From positions 3,538,501-3,602,500 of the forward strand of contig NC_091948.1 of assembly GCF_041260155.1 (NCBI RefSeq): a DNA stretch of 64,000 nt. Reading direction: 5' to 3'. Of this stretch, positions 1 to 10,905 are shown one piece after another (position 1 is the stretch's first letter; each line of letters opens with the position of its first letter). The stretch comes from Ptychodera flava. Its lineage: Eukaryota > Hemichordata > Enteropneusta > Ptychoderidae. Made by a program: the position numbers and the translations under genes. Under the pieces are notes generated by a model. It was not told the origin of the DNA. It did not search any database and was given only the letters and a program-made list of their open reading frames with translations.

Positions 1-11
1 CTTGTGAATCT

Positions 12-434
12 GTGTGTGCTTATAATGCTTCGTTTGACCTACGAGCACTTGACATTATGAAACCCTACGGTTCTGTAACACCGGACTTTGAAGTTACTTG
101 TCTATGGCTCATGTCAGTTGTGTACATTATACTTCAACCAGAACTTATCGATAAAGCTGAAAAAGGGGGACTCGAAAGAACGGACTGTGGTAACATGAGA
201 AGTCGTTTTGAAGATCTTGCAAACTTAATATGTTCAGGAACTGAGGGGCCCCCACCTCATCCACATACGGCCGAAAAAGATGCAGTAAGTGAACATTACT
301 TACGACAGTACATGATAAATACTTGGCCAGGTGGGGGGTGGAAGTGGGGTGGTAAACTGACACTTTCGGCTTTCAAGAAATTAAGACTTTTTCCATGGTA
401 CTTATTGAATAACTTTCGTAAATACTTACGTTAG
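12..434 (+). pseudogene. DEDDh-type 3'-5' exonuclease-like fragment (Polinton part)
   Basis: Fossil part of the Polinton; its beginning is outside the window. Two exonuclease motifs are visible: YNASFDLRAL near the start, fitting ExoII (N...FD), and HTAEKDA later, fitting ExoIII of the DEDDh type (H, four residues, D). ExoI would lie upstream of base 1. The His in ExoIII argues for a DnaQ/TREX-like enzyme rather than the DEDDy exonuclease domain of a family B polymerase. It runs towards the integrase gene and is separated from it by a short repeat. An exonuclease gene is not one of the core Polinton genes, so it may be an accessory gene. Confidence 0.5.
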
Positions 435-520
435 TACTTACGTAGTACTTGACAAGTACCATGGACAGGAACTTACGAAGTACTTACGTAGTACCAGCAC
501 AGGAACTTACGAAGTTCTAA
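413..520. repeat. short repeat between convergent Polinton genes
   Basis: About 105 bases built from repeated CTTACGTAGTAC-like and AGGAACTTACGAAGT-like words, several nearly palindromic. It sits exactly where the rightward exonuclease gene meets the leftward integrase gene, so a shared 3'-end or termination region is possible. That function is inference. Confidence 0.5.
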
Positions 521-1619
521 TAACATTTTCCTCCGGCTCCCAACTATTGAAACTTTCTGGATAACCTTTCCATTTTATCAGATAATATTTCTTTCCTCTA
601 ATTTTTTTCGTCTTCAAAATTCGTTCTACTCTGTACAGCGTCGGCTCCCCGGGCGCTCTGAAGTTCATCAGAATAGAAAGTGCCGAGTATTTCCTCTCCA
701 TTCAGATCTTTTATTTTGTAAACTGGTGGTGTTCCCAAGCCAGCTACGTACACAACTTTTGAAACTACGAAAATCTCCTCTGTCCAATTTGGTAAATATC
801 CTTTCTTGAAAGTGGTCTTGTATTTTGTAATTCGAACCCGTTTCTCCGGCTTGAATTCAGGGTCAACTCCCCCGGCTGCCAACTCAGGACCGAATAGTGT
901 ATAAAATGCCTGCCAATCGTTCTCCTCTGTTACGTCCCTGGGTTTCATTTTGATACTTCCGTGTACGGTGTTGTTGTAATTCTCGAGAAGTTGTGGTAGA
1001 ATGGGGAGCCAGGAACGTGTCTGTTTATATGTAAAGTATTTCCACATCATCGTCTTGAGGGTCCGATTAAAACGTTCAACGACGCTAGCTTTTTGTCACT
1101 GTAGGTGTGAAACCAGTGAATTCCCACCTCCTGGAGCCACCCCTGCATTTTCTGATTAGTAAATTCCCGCCCCTCATCTGTCTGAAGTTTGTCGGGTCTT
1201 CTCCCAGATTTCTTAATCACATCTTGTAGTGCCTTCAGAGTGTCATCGGCCGTTTTTGACTGTATTGGCCTAGCCCAGGCATATTTACTGAGTACATCGA
1301 TTACTGTTAGCATGTATCGAATGTTATGATTCTCTTTTGCGAATGCTGCAGGGAATTCCACAAGGTCTGCTTGCCACTGTGAGTCTATCGATGTTACAAA
1401 AACGCGTCGGCCGCCCGTAGCATGAGAACGAGGTACCGGTTTATGTAGATTATAAGTTAGCTGAGTTTTTAACCAGTCCTTCACCTCTTTCTTAGTGACG
1501 TGGAGTCCGCTGGCCCGTGCTGCGTCATACAATTTTTGTACACCTCCAAAACCAGTTTTCGGGTTGTAATATAATTCTCTAAGAGTACCTTCGGGGGTGC
1601 CTTCGGCTTCAGCTTCCAT
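507..1619 (-). pseudogene. Polinton integrase with C-terminal chromodomain
   Basis: Fossil DDE integrase region. The N-terminal half carries the retroviral-type core (SQWQADLVEF, then IRYMLTVIDVLSKYAWARPI and LQTDEGREF), the pattern of rve-class integrases. The C-terminal end has a clear chromodomain (YRVERILKTKK, then YYLIKWKGYP and NSWEPEENV). This pairing is standard for Polintons, where the chromodomain is thought to guide insertion into marked chromatin. Broken in about two places. Confidence 0.85.
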
Positions 1620-1629
1620 AATTGCTATA

Positions 1630-2250
1630 TTATACGAATAATTTTATGTCGTACGGATTCCGTAAACGAAATACTAGTTTACTGAATGGCCTACTTTTCA
1701 ATTGCTTGATTAGGCCCACGGCTTCCTGTTCTGACACCTCCATTCCATATTCTTTTATAATAGTTTTGTTGTCTATCTTGTTCGGTGTGTAAAATAGTAC
1801 TAACATCTGTATGTTTTCCCTGAATGGTTTACTAATACTAGTATATTGTTGAGTCAGAACCCAGACAGATAATCCGTCGTGCCTTGCGCTGAAACCAAGT
1901 TGGACTAAAACGTTACTGCGCTTCTTCATATCTTTGGACGAGGCGCAGTCATCGAGGATTATTAAAGTGTTCGTTCCAGCCCATTCTTTATGCACGTAGG
2001 TTAATGTATCATCCACTGCATCGAGTCCGACTGGAAATATAAACACATTATCATCGGTGAAAATGAATCTTCTATTATACGCTTATTTATTCATGAATGT
2101 TGGGCAAATGAATATCACATATTCGAATTTCCTTAAGTACGGACCGGTGAGGAGGTCCACATAAATTCTGTTTTGCCAGAATATGTCGGTCCAGTTATAA
2201 TCATGTTGAATGGTGGGGTTACGTATATTGACATTTCCTCTGGATCTATA
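1630..2250 (-). pseudogene. Polinton genome-packaging ATPase
   Basis: Fossil of the A32-like FtsK/HerA packaging ATPase found in nearly all Polintons and adintoviruses. A Walker A-type motif GPTYSGKT is readable around 2170-2192 and a Walker B-type motif LIILDDCA further along, followed by LTQQYTSI, which resembles the sensor region of this family. In related viruses the enzyme pumps DNA into capsids. It lies just upstream of the integrase on the same strand. Broken at least once. Confidence 0.75.
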
Positions 2251-2339
2251 TACTGTAAATTAATGAATCTCTTCTAGTTCTTTTAAGTTACTGGTTCGAG
2301 TTAGATGAAACCCAGTCACATCGACAGCATCTGAATGAA

Positions 2340-3622
2340 CTATATAGTTAGTGACTTTATTCCAGTACCTACAATAGTAATGAATATTGCTAAAGATAAC
2401 AAACCAATTTTACCATATTCGTGAATAGGGTCTGCAGATGCTGCCCGTTCCGGGGAGGGGAGGGGAGGCCCCCGAGTCGTGTCATTGTGAGGTGACTCTC
2501 CGGGCTCGTCCTGCCACTTCACAGGATCTCCCCCCTCCTCCCCTCCTCCTTCCATCTCGTGTACAGCACTTTCTCGAACTTCCGTGTTTATATCACCGTT
2601 CACCCCGAACACCATAGATTCTGTAGCGTATTGCAATTCATTATTATAACCCGAGATTGCCGGGCCCGAAAGGATGACCATCTCAGACGGTAAGAGAAGT
2701 AAATTTGGTGAGACTGCCATATCAAGTTTGACGCCAGTATCATTATTGTGTCTTGATATCGCCTATAACTAATTACTTTGTCGGTATTACGAATTTCATC
2801 TTCGAGGAGAACACCGAATTCTTTTCGGACTTGCTCTGCACTGCCAGTATCGCCCACAATGGTACTGCGAATATTTGCTTGTGCGCCGAGTATGCAATAT
2901 ACGTAGGCTTCAAGGCTTTCATTGAGGCGAGCGAGACCGGCCTTTGTTAGTCCCGAGTCTCCTGTCAGAGGAATGAAACTATTGTATTGTCCCTCCGATC
3001 CATCATTTCGGAAGAAATAGTAGTGCGGTCGTTCTTTGTCGGACAGTACATGTTTTTTCTTTCCAAAAATGGTATGTGTATAGAAAACGCCTCCGTCGGC
3101 GGAGAGGAAAAAGTCCCGACCGTTGTATATCGCTTTTGGCTGTCGAACAGGCCCACGATTAGTGTAATATTCATAACCATAACCAAGACCTTTATTTTGA
3201 CCTTTTCGATAACGAAAGTCGGACTTCGTTGGACTTATATTTCCAAATTCTGTACATAGAAGTTCATATTGGACGAGATTGTATGGATTGTCGCCGGCTT
3301 TGAAGGTGGGGGTATCGTCTGGAAGTGCAACGCCCATTTCATGAAGGATCCTACGTATTGTAAAGTATACATGGAAACGGCAGAATGATCGTATTTGCGG
3401 AGGAAATTTCTTATCGAAGAGATGGGTGAATGATATACCACAACCAGTAGTGCTACACCATACAGCGAAATTCAGTTGCTGGTCCCAGTATTTCATCTTT
3501 GGACTGCCCAGCCAGACATTACTTTCTTTCGCTGATCGATGAGTGATTACGTTATCTTTGAACACATCCCGTGGATGAAAAGTAAATTTATCTGTCGGCG
3601 TTACATATATTTCTAAGTCCAT
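2340..3622 (-). pseudogene. Polinton capsid-type gene (probable major capsid)
   Basis: Fossil of a structural gene beginning MDLEIYVTP at 3622. The text NFAVWCSTTGCGIS, then FCRFHVYFTIRRI, LVQYELLCTEFG and a Tyr/Gly-rich stretch with GRDFFLSADGG, matches my memory of capsid-type proteins in invertebrate Polintons. The far end (2340-2620) is Pro/Gly/Glu-rich and finishes in a hydrophobic stretch, IGLLSLAIFITIVGTGI, which could be a membrane segment or a separate small gene. Length and position beside the ATPase suit a double jelly-roll major capsid protein, but the fold cannot be checked here. Interrupted. Confidence 0.5.
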
Positions 3623-3903
3623 GAGAATAGGTTTTATTCCCCCGTCCGGTTTGGAAGGGGGGTATCAGCATGCTGTACTGTCGGTACGCTCGTCTTATTC
3701 AATTGAAAAGCAACTGGGAATAGGTCTGTACTCATTATTCGTGTTTCTATATACAGATAGATTTAAATGGAGGAGAATTTCTCGGAATCCCTGTCGGAAC
3801 GTTAGGGGTACTAACATTCCAGACTATGTTAATACTTTATTTCGGATTCAGGTTTAAACGAATTTTTTATTTTTTAGTAAGAATAGATAACATACTGCAA
3901 ACA
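3623..3903. promoter_or_regulatory. divergent intergenic stretch of the Polinton
   Basis: About 280 bases between the leftward block (capsid, ATPase, integrase) and the rightward block. Promoters for both are expected here; I see AT-rich stretches but no defined motif. Confidence 0.3.
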
Positions 3904-4410
3904 ATGGAGAATTTAATAAAGTCATCGGCAGCGGCAAATATGGCAGCGCATTCCGAAGGGGCTTCGGCACCTTCAGCGCCTTCGGACAATAATCAATCCA
4001 TAATAGAGACAAAACGTGAAAAAATACTCTGTGTCATCGCAAGTGGTCAAAGCAAGTTATTTTTTGGTAAGGAGATTACAGTTGCTGACGTAGAAAAATG
4101 GAAAGATGAAACGGTGGATAAAGCCTTCAAAATGTACGAAGCGAAATACAGTTCTCTTATAAGTGATACCATCACTCAAAGTTTCATAGATCTAGGAGCC
4201 CGTGCAATAAGTCAGGTAGTTCCAATCGATGATCGAGATAACTATGCCACTGACCTTAAAAAGGATTTTATTCTAAACAGTGAAATAAAACGATTATCAG
4301 GACGGATAGCGTACACATGGGGGCCCCTGATTGCTCTAATTTCCACCGGTTTAATTACGGGTAAACATTTAAATTTTAAAAAAATCGGGTTTAATATAGT
4401 ACCTGAAATA
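3904..4410 (+). pseudogene. Polinton gene of unknown function with hydrophobic segment
   Basis: Fossil reading region starting MENLIKSSAAANM. It has a low-complexity Ala/Ser/Pro N-terminus, a charged helical middle, and near its end LSGRIAYTWGPLIALIS followed by a Gly-rich turn, which looks like a membrane-active or membrane-anchored segment. I recall similar anonymous proteins beside Polinton structural genes in other marine invertebrates but know no function. It is followed at once by an overlapping basic, Pro/Thr-rich reading region. Confidence 0.45.
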
Positions 4411-4411
4411 A

Positions 4412-4880
4412 ATGGATTCAACTTCGCCGACTCAGCAAACGGCTCCGCTAGGGACTCCGTCAGAAGCCCCGCCGACGGAGCCCACACCGCAAACGGAAAC
4501 AACGACTCTACCACCGACACAGCGCAACATAGAGAAAATTACGTTACCGACGAAGCATCCAGGGAGAGTTGCTGCGGGCAAGAAATTAGCGGAATGGAAC
4601 AGGCAAAACAGGGAGAAGAAACTAAAAGCAATGGAGGGGGGGAGAGGGGGGAGCGATGCGGTAGCAGACCTACCGCCTACAATGAAAGAACAGTGTGATA
4701 ATAATTCACGCTGGTATAATAAATGTTATCTTGTTTTAGGAATTGTGGGAGTTTCATTGACTGCATTAGGGCTATATTGGGGGCGTGCTCGACATACCCC
4801 TGTTCCGTCCGGAAAGATCCTCCACAGAAAGCGAAAAAAAAACAGAGCACGTAGCAGCTCCATCCGGAACAGTTCCGACA

Positions 4881-4911
<31 letters not shown>

Positions 4912-4951
4912 GGGAGGACCCAGCTCCTCTACATTGTATGAGATGGATTAA
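4412..4951 (+). pseudogene. basic Pro/Thr-rich Polinton protein with one TM helix
   Basis: Fossil part. It opens with a Pro/Thr/Glu-rich stretch, then a strongly basic block (KHPGRVAAGKKLAEWNRQNR), then a likely transmembrane helix (YLVLGIVGVSLTALGLYWG), then a basic tail running into a Gly-rich stretch encoded by a 30-base G run. The basic block with RVAAGKKLAEWN recurs in Polinton proteins of other animals as I recall; DNA condensation or membrane attachment are possible roles. The overlap with the preceding region suggests the element is damaged here. Confidence 0.45.
4881..4910. repeat. poly-G tract, 30 bases
   Basis: An uninterrupted run of 30 G inside the end of a Polinton reading region. 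Such runs are unstable in replication and sequencing, so the length is uncertain. Confidence 0.95.
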
Positions 4952-5305
4952 CTCCCCATATTTTTTATTTTTATTTTTTATTTTATATACTAGTCAGCAA
5001 TCATGGATATTAAAACAGTTGTAAACACAATGTACGATGGTATTGTAACGCAGGACTTGCGATGGGATATCTTATGATCTCCAGCAAATTTCTGAAAATA
5101 GAGGTTGGCGATCCAAGTCGTCCAAATTTGACTCGATTGGCAAAATTAGGCGGTGCGACTGCTGCCGCGGTAGCAACCAAAGATCTCCTTGAACAGAAAA
5201 ATATTATTCCTGCAGAACCTTATACTTCGTAATGGGCACCTTCGGAATAATAATAATATTCATCGAACATTTATACTTAGTAATATATACATACAACGTA
5301 CAACG
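4952..5305. other. Polinton stretch without an assigned gene
   Basis: About 350 AT-rich bases. Short coding-like text is visible around 5070-5210 (VGDPSRPNLTRLAKLGGAT, then AAVATKDLL), suggesting the remains of one more small Polinton gene, but I cannot set its limits. Confidence 0.35.
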
Positions 5306-6036
5306 ATGATCATTTGGATTGAAAGCCAAACAGGTGAACCAGTCACTGTTAATTTTTACCCTTGTATCGACACGAAACAGTTTACGAAGATAAGACTGCT
5401 AGAGTGCGGACTATATAATTCATGGCATAACATAACATCGACGAATAATGTAATAAAATATCAAGAAGGTGACCAACCGAAGAAGACTAAATCAATACGT
5501 CCAGGTAACTACAATATCGATACGTTAAACAAAGCAATCGGGTTGAAGCAAAAAATTAATTTTGAAAAACATCTGCCGACAAACCACGTTCTTCTAACTT
5601 TGGCTAAAGATGTTAAAGTTTATTTCAATGCTACAGGTAGCTTTGCCAACGTAGTTGGTTTTTCAGATAAACCTGAGGACAACCAGTTATAAAAAGTACT
5701 ATGAGTCCGAAGAAAGTGGATTTTTTAACAGTCACTAAATATATAGTTCATTCAGATGTAGTCGATGTTACTGGAAATTATGTTTCATTTGGTTCGGGTG
5801 CCTCCGGAGGATACATACAGGGGAAAGTATCAAACTGTTTACAAATACTTCCCATCCGGGATACGAGAGAAATAAGTGAAAAGGTTACTTACGATTTTAA
5901 AAACGGAGCAATTTCTATGCCATTGAGAAAAGGGGGAGATTACATGAATTCAATGCGTATCTGGATAACAGATCAGGATGGGAACATGATCGATTTCAAT
6001 AACTGGCCAATTAGCTTTTGTATTGAATTATTGTAG
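5306..6036 (+). pseudogene. Polinton minor capsid (penton-like) gene
   Basis: Fossil part starting MIIWIESQTGEP. The first half has KIRLLECGLYNSWHNI, SIRPGNYNIDTLNKAIG and NVVGFSD. The second half has PIRDTREISEKVTYDF, then ISMPLRKGG and IWITDQDGNMIDFNNWPI. This order (short strands, an RPGNYNIDTLN-like word, a VGFSD-like word, and a DQDGNMIDF end) is the pattern of the widespread single jelly-roll minor capsid protein of invertebrate Polintons as I remember it. Broken about once. Confidence 0.6.
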
Positions 6037-6239
6037 TCCCGAAGCGGGGCCGGTGTAACCCTATCGGAAGATAAACCATCCCACGACCAATCCTCCAGCA
6101 ATATATATCATTTCATATTTCTTTTGCTCAGGACTGGGTTGATAATAATCTGAGAATTGCGCTAACGCTTGCGCTGGACTTGACGTAGAGTTGCTTTGCA
6201 CCGCTTCTGCTTCTTCCAGGATTTCTGCATCTGTATCTC
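6037..6239. other. gap between Polinton genes
   Basis: Faint leftward coding-like text (6090-6240, with Gln/Ala-rich and Pro-rich words) probably continues the small gene to the right. No independent feature is supported. Confidence 0.3.
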
Positions 6240-6485
6240 TTAATTCTGCCGCAGCATGTGCATCCTTTGCCTGATTTTCTCTTTCCCAGTCAGCCTGGAG
6301 TAATCTTTTTTCTGACCAGACGTTGCGATCATGTTCAAATTTTCTAATGCTTTATCATGTCGGACCTTCTCTTCAATAAGAGCGTCACCATTCCCAGAAA
6401 GCTTTTGTCCGATAATATTTCCTCCTGTGAATGCCGTTGCATTTAATACAGCACCGAGAACTGTCATTCCTATAGCTGAAGCCAT
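6240..6485 (-). pseudogene. small conserved Polinton protein (MASAIGMTVLGAV type)
   Basis: Fossil of a small gene starting MASAIGMTVLGAVLNATAF, a hydrophobic Gly/Ala N-terminus followed by a charged helix rich in Lys/Glu/Asp (EEKVRHDKALENLNMIATSG). I recall small proteins with almost this N-terminus near capsid genes in Polintons of cnidarians and other animals. An adenovirus pVI-like membrane-active role has been suggested for small Polinton proteins, but nothing here proves it. It faces the next rightward gene across a short AT-rich gap that may hold a divergent promoter. Confidence 0.5.
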
Positions 6486-6548
6486 GACTGTGTATGTATA
6501 TTACAAGGTATTATTTTAATTTTCACTGTATATAGGTCCCTACGGAGT

Positions 6549-7606
6549 ATGTCTGATCCAAGTGGCTTCGGTCTAGGTACAATTCGTATGCAAAATCTCG
6601 AGCTCGAAGATCTGAGTGATGTTAAAGTTAACAATAATACTAAGATGGCTGCTAATCATAATAAGGATTACGTCCTTCGTTATAAAGACCGCGAAAAATA
6701 TTTCGTTTTAGCCAATGCCGCGGCGCCACCCCACGAACATGCTGTAGAATTTTCGAACTTAAAGACATTGATGAAACTGTAATTGACGCCACAAAGGCTT
6801 CGAATGATCCTACTCTTTTGCTCTGACATGGGATGGGGATAGTCAGAAATTCATGCCTTATAATGTGCCGCGTAACATCTTAGATATATTGGATAGTGAA
6901 ATTGCAGGAGGTGTTGCTGAACCACCAGGAACTCCGAATGTGATTTATTTTGATAGCAATGTAAACAAATATAAATTGTTAGATTTTCGTAGTTGGCTTA
7001 CTCCTACGAATCCATACATTGCACTTCTTGGTATACCGATTCACTTAAAATTAGTCCTCTTAATACAATAATGAAGGCAGATAATACACTAAGAAGGTGG
7101 ATAAACGAGGGGGAGAATTATTGCTCGTATACAGCTAGCGGAGTTCCAGTTAGATTATTTGGGACACAACTTTAAAGAAACTGGGTCTTAAAAGTGTCGG
7201 TGATGAGGCAGCTGTTCTCACTTTACAGACTGTAAATCAACAGATGACTGATAATATGAAAATACTTCAACATGGTACAGTTCTCATTAGATGTGTAAAG
7301 TTAGCTACTGGAGATGAATTTGACGATTTGGTTGGATATTATGCTATGAAAACAGATAACAGAACAACTTGTGATATTATCATAAGTATTGATAAAGATC
7401 GGGGAGGGGAAATGAGTATTGAATGTTTTGTTGGTGGGAATAGAATAGAGAACGACTTAGGAACTACATTTGTACGTAGAGATAAAAGAGTGAACACTTT
7501 AGATATCAGTACCATTCATCTGAAACGTCTCATATTATTTGAAGTAATGGTCTTCCGTCATATTTTAAGTTCAGAGGAAATTACTAAAATTTTATCTATC
7601 GGGTGA
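6549..7606 (+). pseudogene. LamG/tail-fibre-like Polinton gene
   Basis: Fossil region starting MSDPSGFGLGTIRMQNLELEDL. The far end (from about 7244) has strand-rich text with MSIECFVGGNRIENDL and finishes LILFEVMVFRHILSSEEITKIL, the usual ending of LamG/concanavalin-like jelly-roll domains. Such domains occur in fibre or attachment proteins of Polinton-like viruses. The middle contains LDSEIAGGVAEPPGTPNVIYFDS-like text in short pieces. Broken in about three places. Confidence 0.5.
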
Positions 7607-7945
7607 ACAAGTTCGCCCCGATAGGAACTTCGTGTTCAACATCAGCTAGACTCCGCGGCCGGCCGGACTGACAACGGGGCTCCTTTATATAGGCTAGTTT
7701 GATGGTGATGACTCACACGGAATTTCCCGTACACCTTCGGAACGTGTATAAACATGCTCAGCAGGGAATTTCCCCGCTTAGTTCAGGACAATGCACTGCT
7801 GCGCGTGAGTGAGTTCGTATATAGGTCAGGGTTATACTTTAGTTACATGGATGGTTAAATTTTCCTTCGCTTCATGTAGATAAATGAATAAAATGGGTGT
7901 AAAAATTCTTACTTCATCCCAGTTGTCCACGTTTACTTTACTACT
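7607..7945. other. right terminal region of the Polinton
   Basis: Non-coding end piece with GC-rich words (CGCGGCCGGCCGG) and local inverted words such as GGAATTTCCCGT and GGGAATTTCCCCG. It probably contains the right terminal inverted repeat, whose partner would be left of the window. The last bases are ACTACT. Confidence 0.5.
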
Positions 7946-9948
7946 TACAGTTACTCGCTAACCGTAAATTTACAGATGACTAAATGAGCTCGTTGTCAGT
8001 GTTTTCCCACACACAATTAATACTATACAGGATTAGCAGTGCACTTGTTTTTATATTGTCATCCAATTGAAAATCAATAATTGGTAATAACCTGTGACAA
8101 AATTCCTCGCTGCACCAATAGCGGCGCTGTAAGACTGGTGCGCCTTTTTGCAGAGAACTTACTCATGCTCCACAGTTTTATACAAATAAAAGATAGTCAG
8201 ATAAATTCCCCGTTTTCATTTTCACAGCCTCAATAATACTCAGTCAGTTTTTCAGAATGAAAACGTAGCAGTCTAGCAATGTATCAGAATATTTATTCAT
8301 CATAGGATGCACTTTCCCAAAACTCTGTTTTCTCAGCTCCACAAAATCTAATTTTCACTGAAACCCATGCTTCATCAAGCTACCGTCCTGTGAGTTCCTA
8401 TTGCCGAGTATATCGTAAAAATTCCTCATGATTTTAAACTGCCTTCCTCAGTCCTTTTGAACCTGAAAACTGTCGTGAATCTGGTTAAAAGGTTAAAAGG
8501 TAATCTGTGTGCGCACAGAAGCAGTGTTGCTAACAGCATGTAAACATCTTTCTTTTAATAATAGATATTATTTTTAAAAATCTTTGATGAATATAGTATT
8601 TTTATCGTATTTTTTATCGTATCGTATTTTTATCGTATTTGATGAGTATCGTATTTTTAATCTTTGATGAATTTCTAAGCAACAGTTGCATATTGACGTA
8701 ACATTTGGTAGCCAACTTGTTATATCGTTATAAGAAAGGAATGTCTGAAATCTCGACTTTGTATTTAATTGAATTGAATATTTTCATGGCGTAGCCTTTA
8801 TTTTATACTGAGTTAAGGTGGCTCTGTGCGTAACACAGCGTATCTTCCTCAAAATCACTTTTTTGCAAAGATGCATTGATTTCAATTTTAATATGTTGAC
8901 ATAAGATTAAAATATTGGTTTGGTTACCTTTTAGCTTGCCAAGCAGTCATATGTTGGGTGGAAGAGGAGTGGGTGTAAATTTATGCAATTTATGCAAGCC
9001 ACCCGATTTCCTAGCTTCTCATTTCTCACAAATCCAAGATTTCCAAAGAATTTAGCTCCACTCTGGCTGGGTCAGATTTTCCGAAATTTTCACACTATCT
9101 TCTTTACTATTTTGTTTAATCGGCAAAAACGTTCTTACATTTTGAATAACAGGAATTTTAATTTTGCTTATCATGATTTTTATCACGTTTTTGAGTGTCA
9201 GTCTTTTAATTTCTGCCATTTTAGAATGATGATAGATAATACAAAATGAAATAGTCGGTTTTTTGTACGTATACTTGTTTCAAGTGAAATATTCAATTTC
9301 AGAAAATAGTGTCGAGTTTTTGACTTACATTAATTTTATCATTAATACCAAAATTTAGGTTTTCTACCCCAAATATATACATCATTCGTTCTTCGAGTAA
9401 ACTATTGCTATCTTACTTAAGATTTTCTGCTTTTTGAAAATATATAGTATGAGGGGGTTTTCTTGTCATCTTTGATGAGAATTATTGCTTAAAAAAACTA
9501 TTAATTAACTATTATTAAACGAAGGAGGTGACAAGTTAGAGTATCAAAACACAGATGAATGGAAACAGGTGTTCTGAAAACTGAACGCGAAATAGATGAG
9601 CTGAAGATCATTGATCATCTTGACTGTGCTCACATGGGACTCAACCGGGACTACGGCTTTCTGTTATACTACAAATAACTCTCAGTTTCACACCTATACT
9701 CCCCTTTTGTTTATACTTATACCTGCTCGTGCACGTGGACATCTATCACTCTGAATTTCTGTGGCTTTCTGCTTCAATTGTTCACTCCCGTCCATGCATC
9801 TGAGGAAGGAGACTACAGGTCTTTGAAAGCTTATGCTCTAGTAATCATTTAGTTGGTCACAGCGTGACCTCGATGATGACCGCTTCAAAATCCCTAATAG
9901 TGAGTGTTTTTGTCATTCTTATCACGCTTTTCAACATCTCGAAAACAG
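7946..9948 (+). other. arylsulfatase copy 1: remaining part of intron 4
   Basis: From TACAGTTACTCGCTAACC onward this aligns with intron 4 of copy 2 (from 28806) and copy 3 (from 44912), including the stretch around 8041-8160 and the block near 9360-9480. Only the first few intron bases and the donor are missing, replaced by the Polinton end. The 8983-9249 open frame is intronic and not a gene. Confidence 0.8.
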
Positions 9949-10189
9949 ACAACGGCGCCCAGTTTCACACAGGAGGGCGGAATTGGCCCCTGAGGGGCGG
10001 CAAGGGTACCTACTGGGAAGGAGGAGTCAGAGTGGTGTCTTTCGTTGCGAGTCCCCTCATAGCCAGACCTCGGCGATCATCGTATGACATGATACACATG
10101 ACAGACTGGCTGCCGACCTTTGTTCACCTCGCCGGTGGGACTGTCGCGGGCCTGACGCTAGATGGCGTTAATGTTTGGGAAACCATCAG
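9949..10189 (+). CDS. copy 1 exon 5
   Basis: Acceptor GAAAACAG before 9949, donor GTATTT after 10189; 241 bases, entry phase 1, exit phase 2. Encodes from [18 protein letters not shown] to NVWETI. Confidence 0.88.
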
Positions 10190-10866
10190 GTATTTGCCGA
10201 TAAGATATAATGAAAGCATTAAGAGTTGTATAGTACGTTTCTATGCACACATGAGGTTTAACACCTGCAGATGTTCAAAGTTACTGATGTTTCAGTGGTC
10301 AATGTATCACGCCGTAAAACTAAGATACCCTTAGATAGTCTACAATTTTATTGGGTGATTTTGGGCTATATTAAACGTGGTTTGAGTTGGAAAAATATCA
10401 AGTATCATGCGTTTTGACCCTATTCTTATCTATCGGTCACGCTTTTTTGTCCAAGTGCTGGCGTACCATCACCAAGAAAAGAACTCCTTTTACATGTCAG
10501 TCCACATATCGCCATGAGGGACAAAGGCATAGAGGCCTGGTACACCAACGATATCTTTGATATCGCACGGAACGCTGCCATCATCGTTGGCAAATGGAAA
10601 CTCGTCACGGGACAACACAGTCAGTAAAATAATCATGTTTTAAATATTTTTAGAATATTTCGTCGATCAATTTTTGTAAAATAAATCGCGGAAGATTTAC
10701 AACTGCAAATAACATTGTACTATAACATGCAACAGAAGCATTTTGTCATGCCAAACTGACTTGAATAGATCGCAGAGTAGATGAGATTTATCGTACCATT
10801 TTTTGCTCACGTGTTGACACACGTGAGCATATGTCGCAGCGATGTCTGTCTGTCTGTGTGTCTGTG

Positions 10867-10905
<39 letters not shown>

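Larger units (their letters stand above)
1..7945. mobile_element. Polinton (Maverick) fossil, right-hand part
   Basis: A virus-like DNA element of the Polinton class, entered from its interior at base 1 and ending at 7945. Parts seen: exonuclease-like gene, retroviral-type integrase with chromodomain, FtsK/HerA-type packaging ATPase, capsid-type genes, small conserved genes and a LamG-like tail gene. No protein-primed DNA polymerase B is visible; it probably lies left of the window, since Polintons are usually 15-20 kb. The right end is placed by comparison with sulfatase copies 2 and 3: their intron 4 sequence resumes at 7946, the last bases before it are ACT, and TACAGT is the likely six-base target duplication. 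The coding parts are broken in roughly eight or more places, so it is an old, inactive copy. Confidence 0.85.

Noticed and set aside
12-434. DNA polymerase B exonuclease domain of the Polinton
   Set aside because: The third motif has the His pattern of DEDDh enzymes, not the Tyr pattern of family B polymerases; not fully excluded.
10190-10455. Read-through of exon 5 into YLPIRYNE-type text
   Set aside because: All three copies keep the donor AG|GTATTT, and the downstream exon restores the frame only when the intron is removed.
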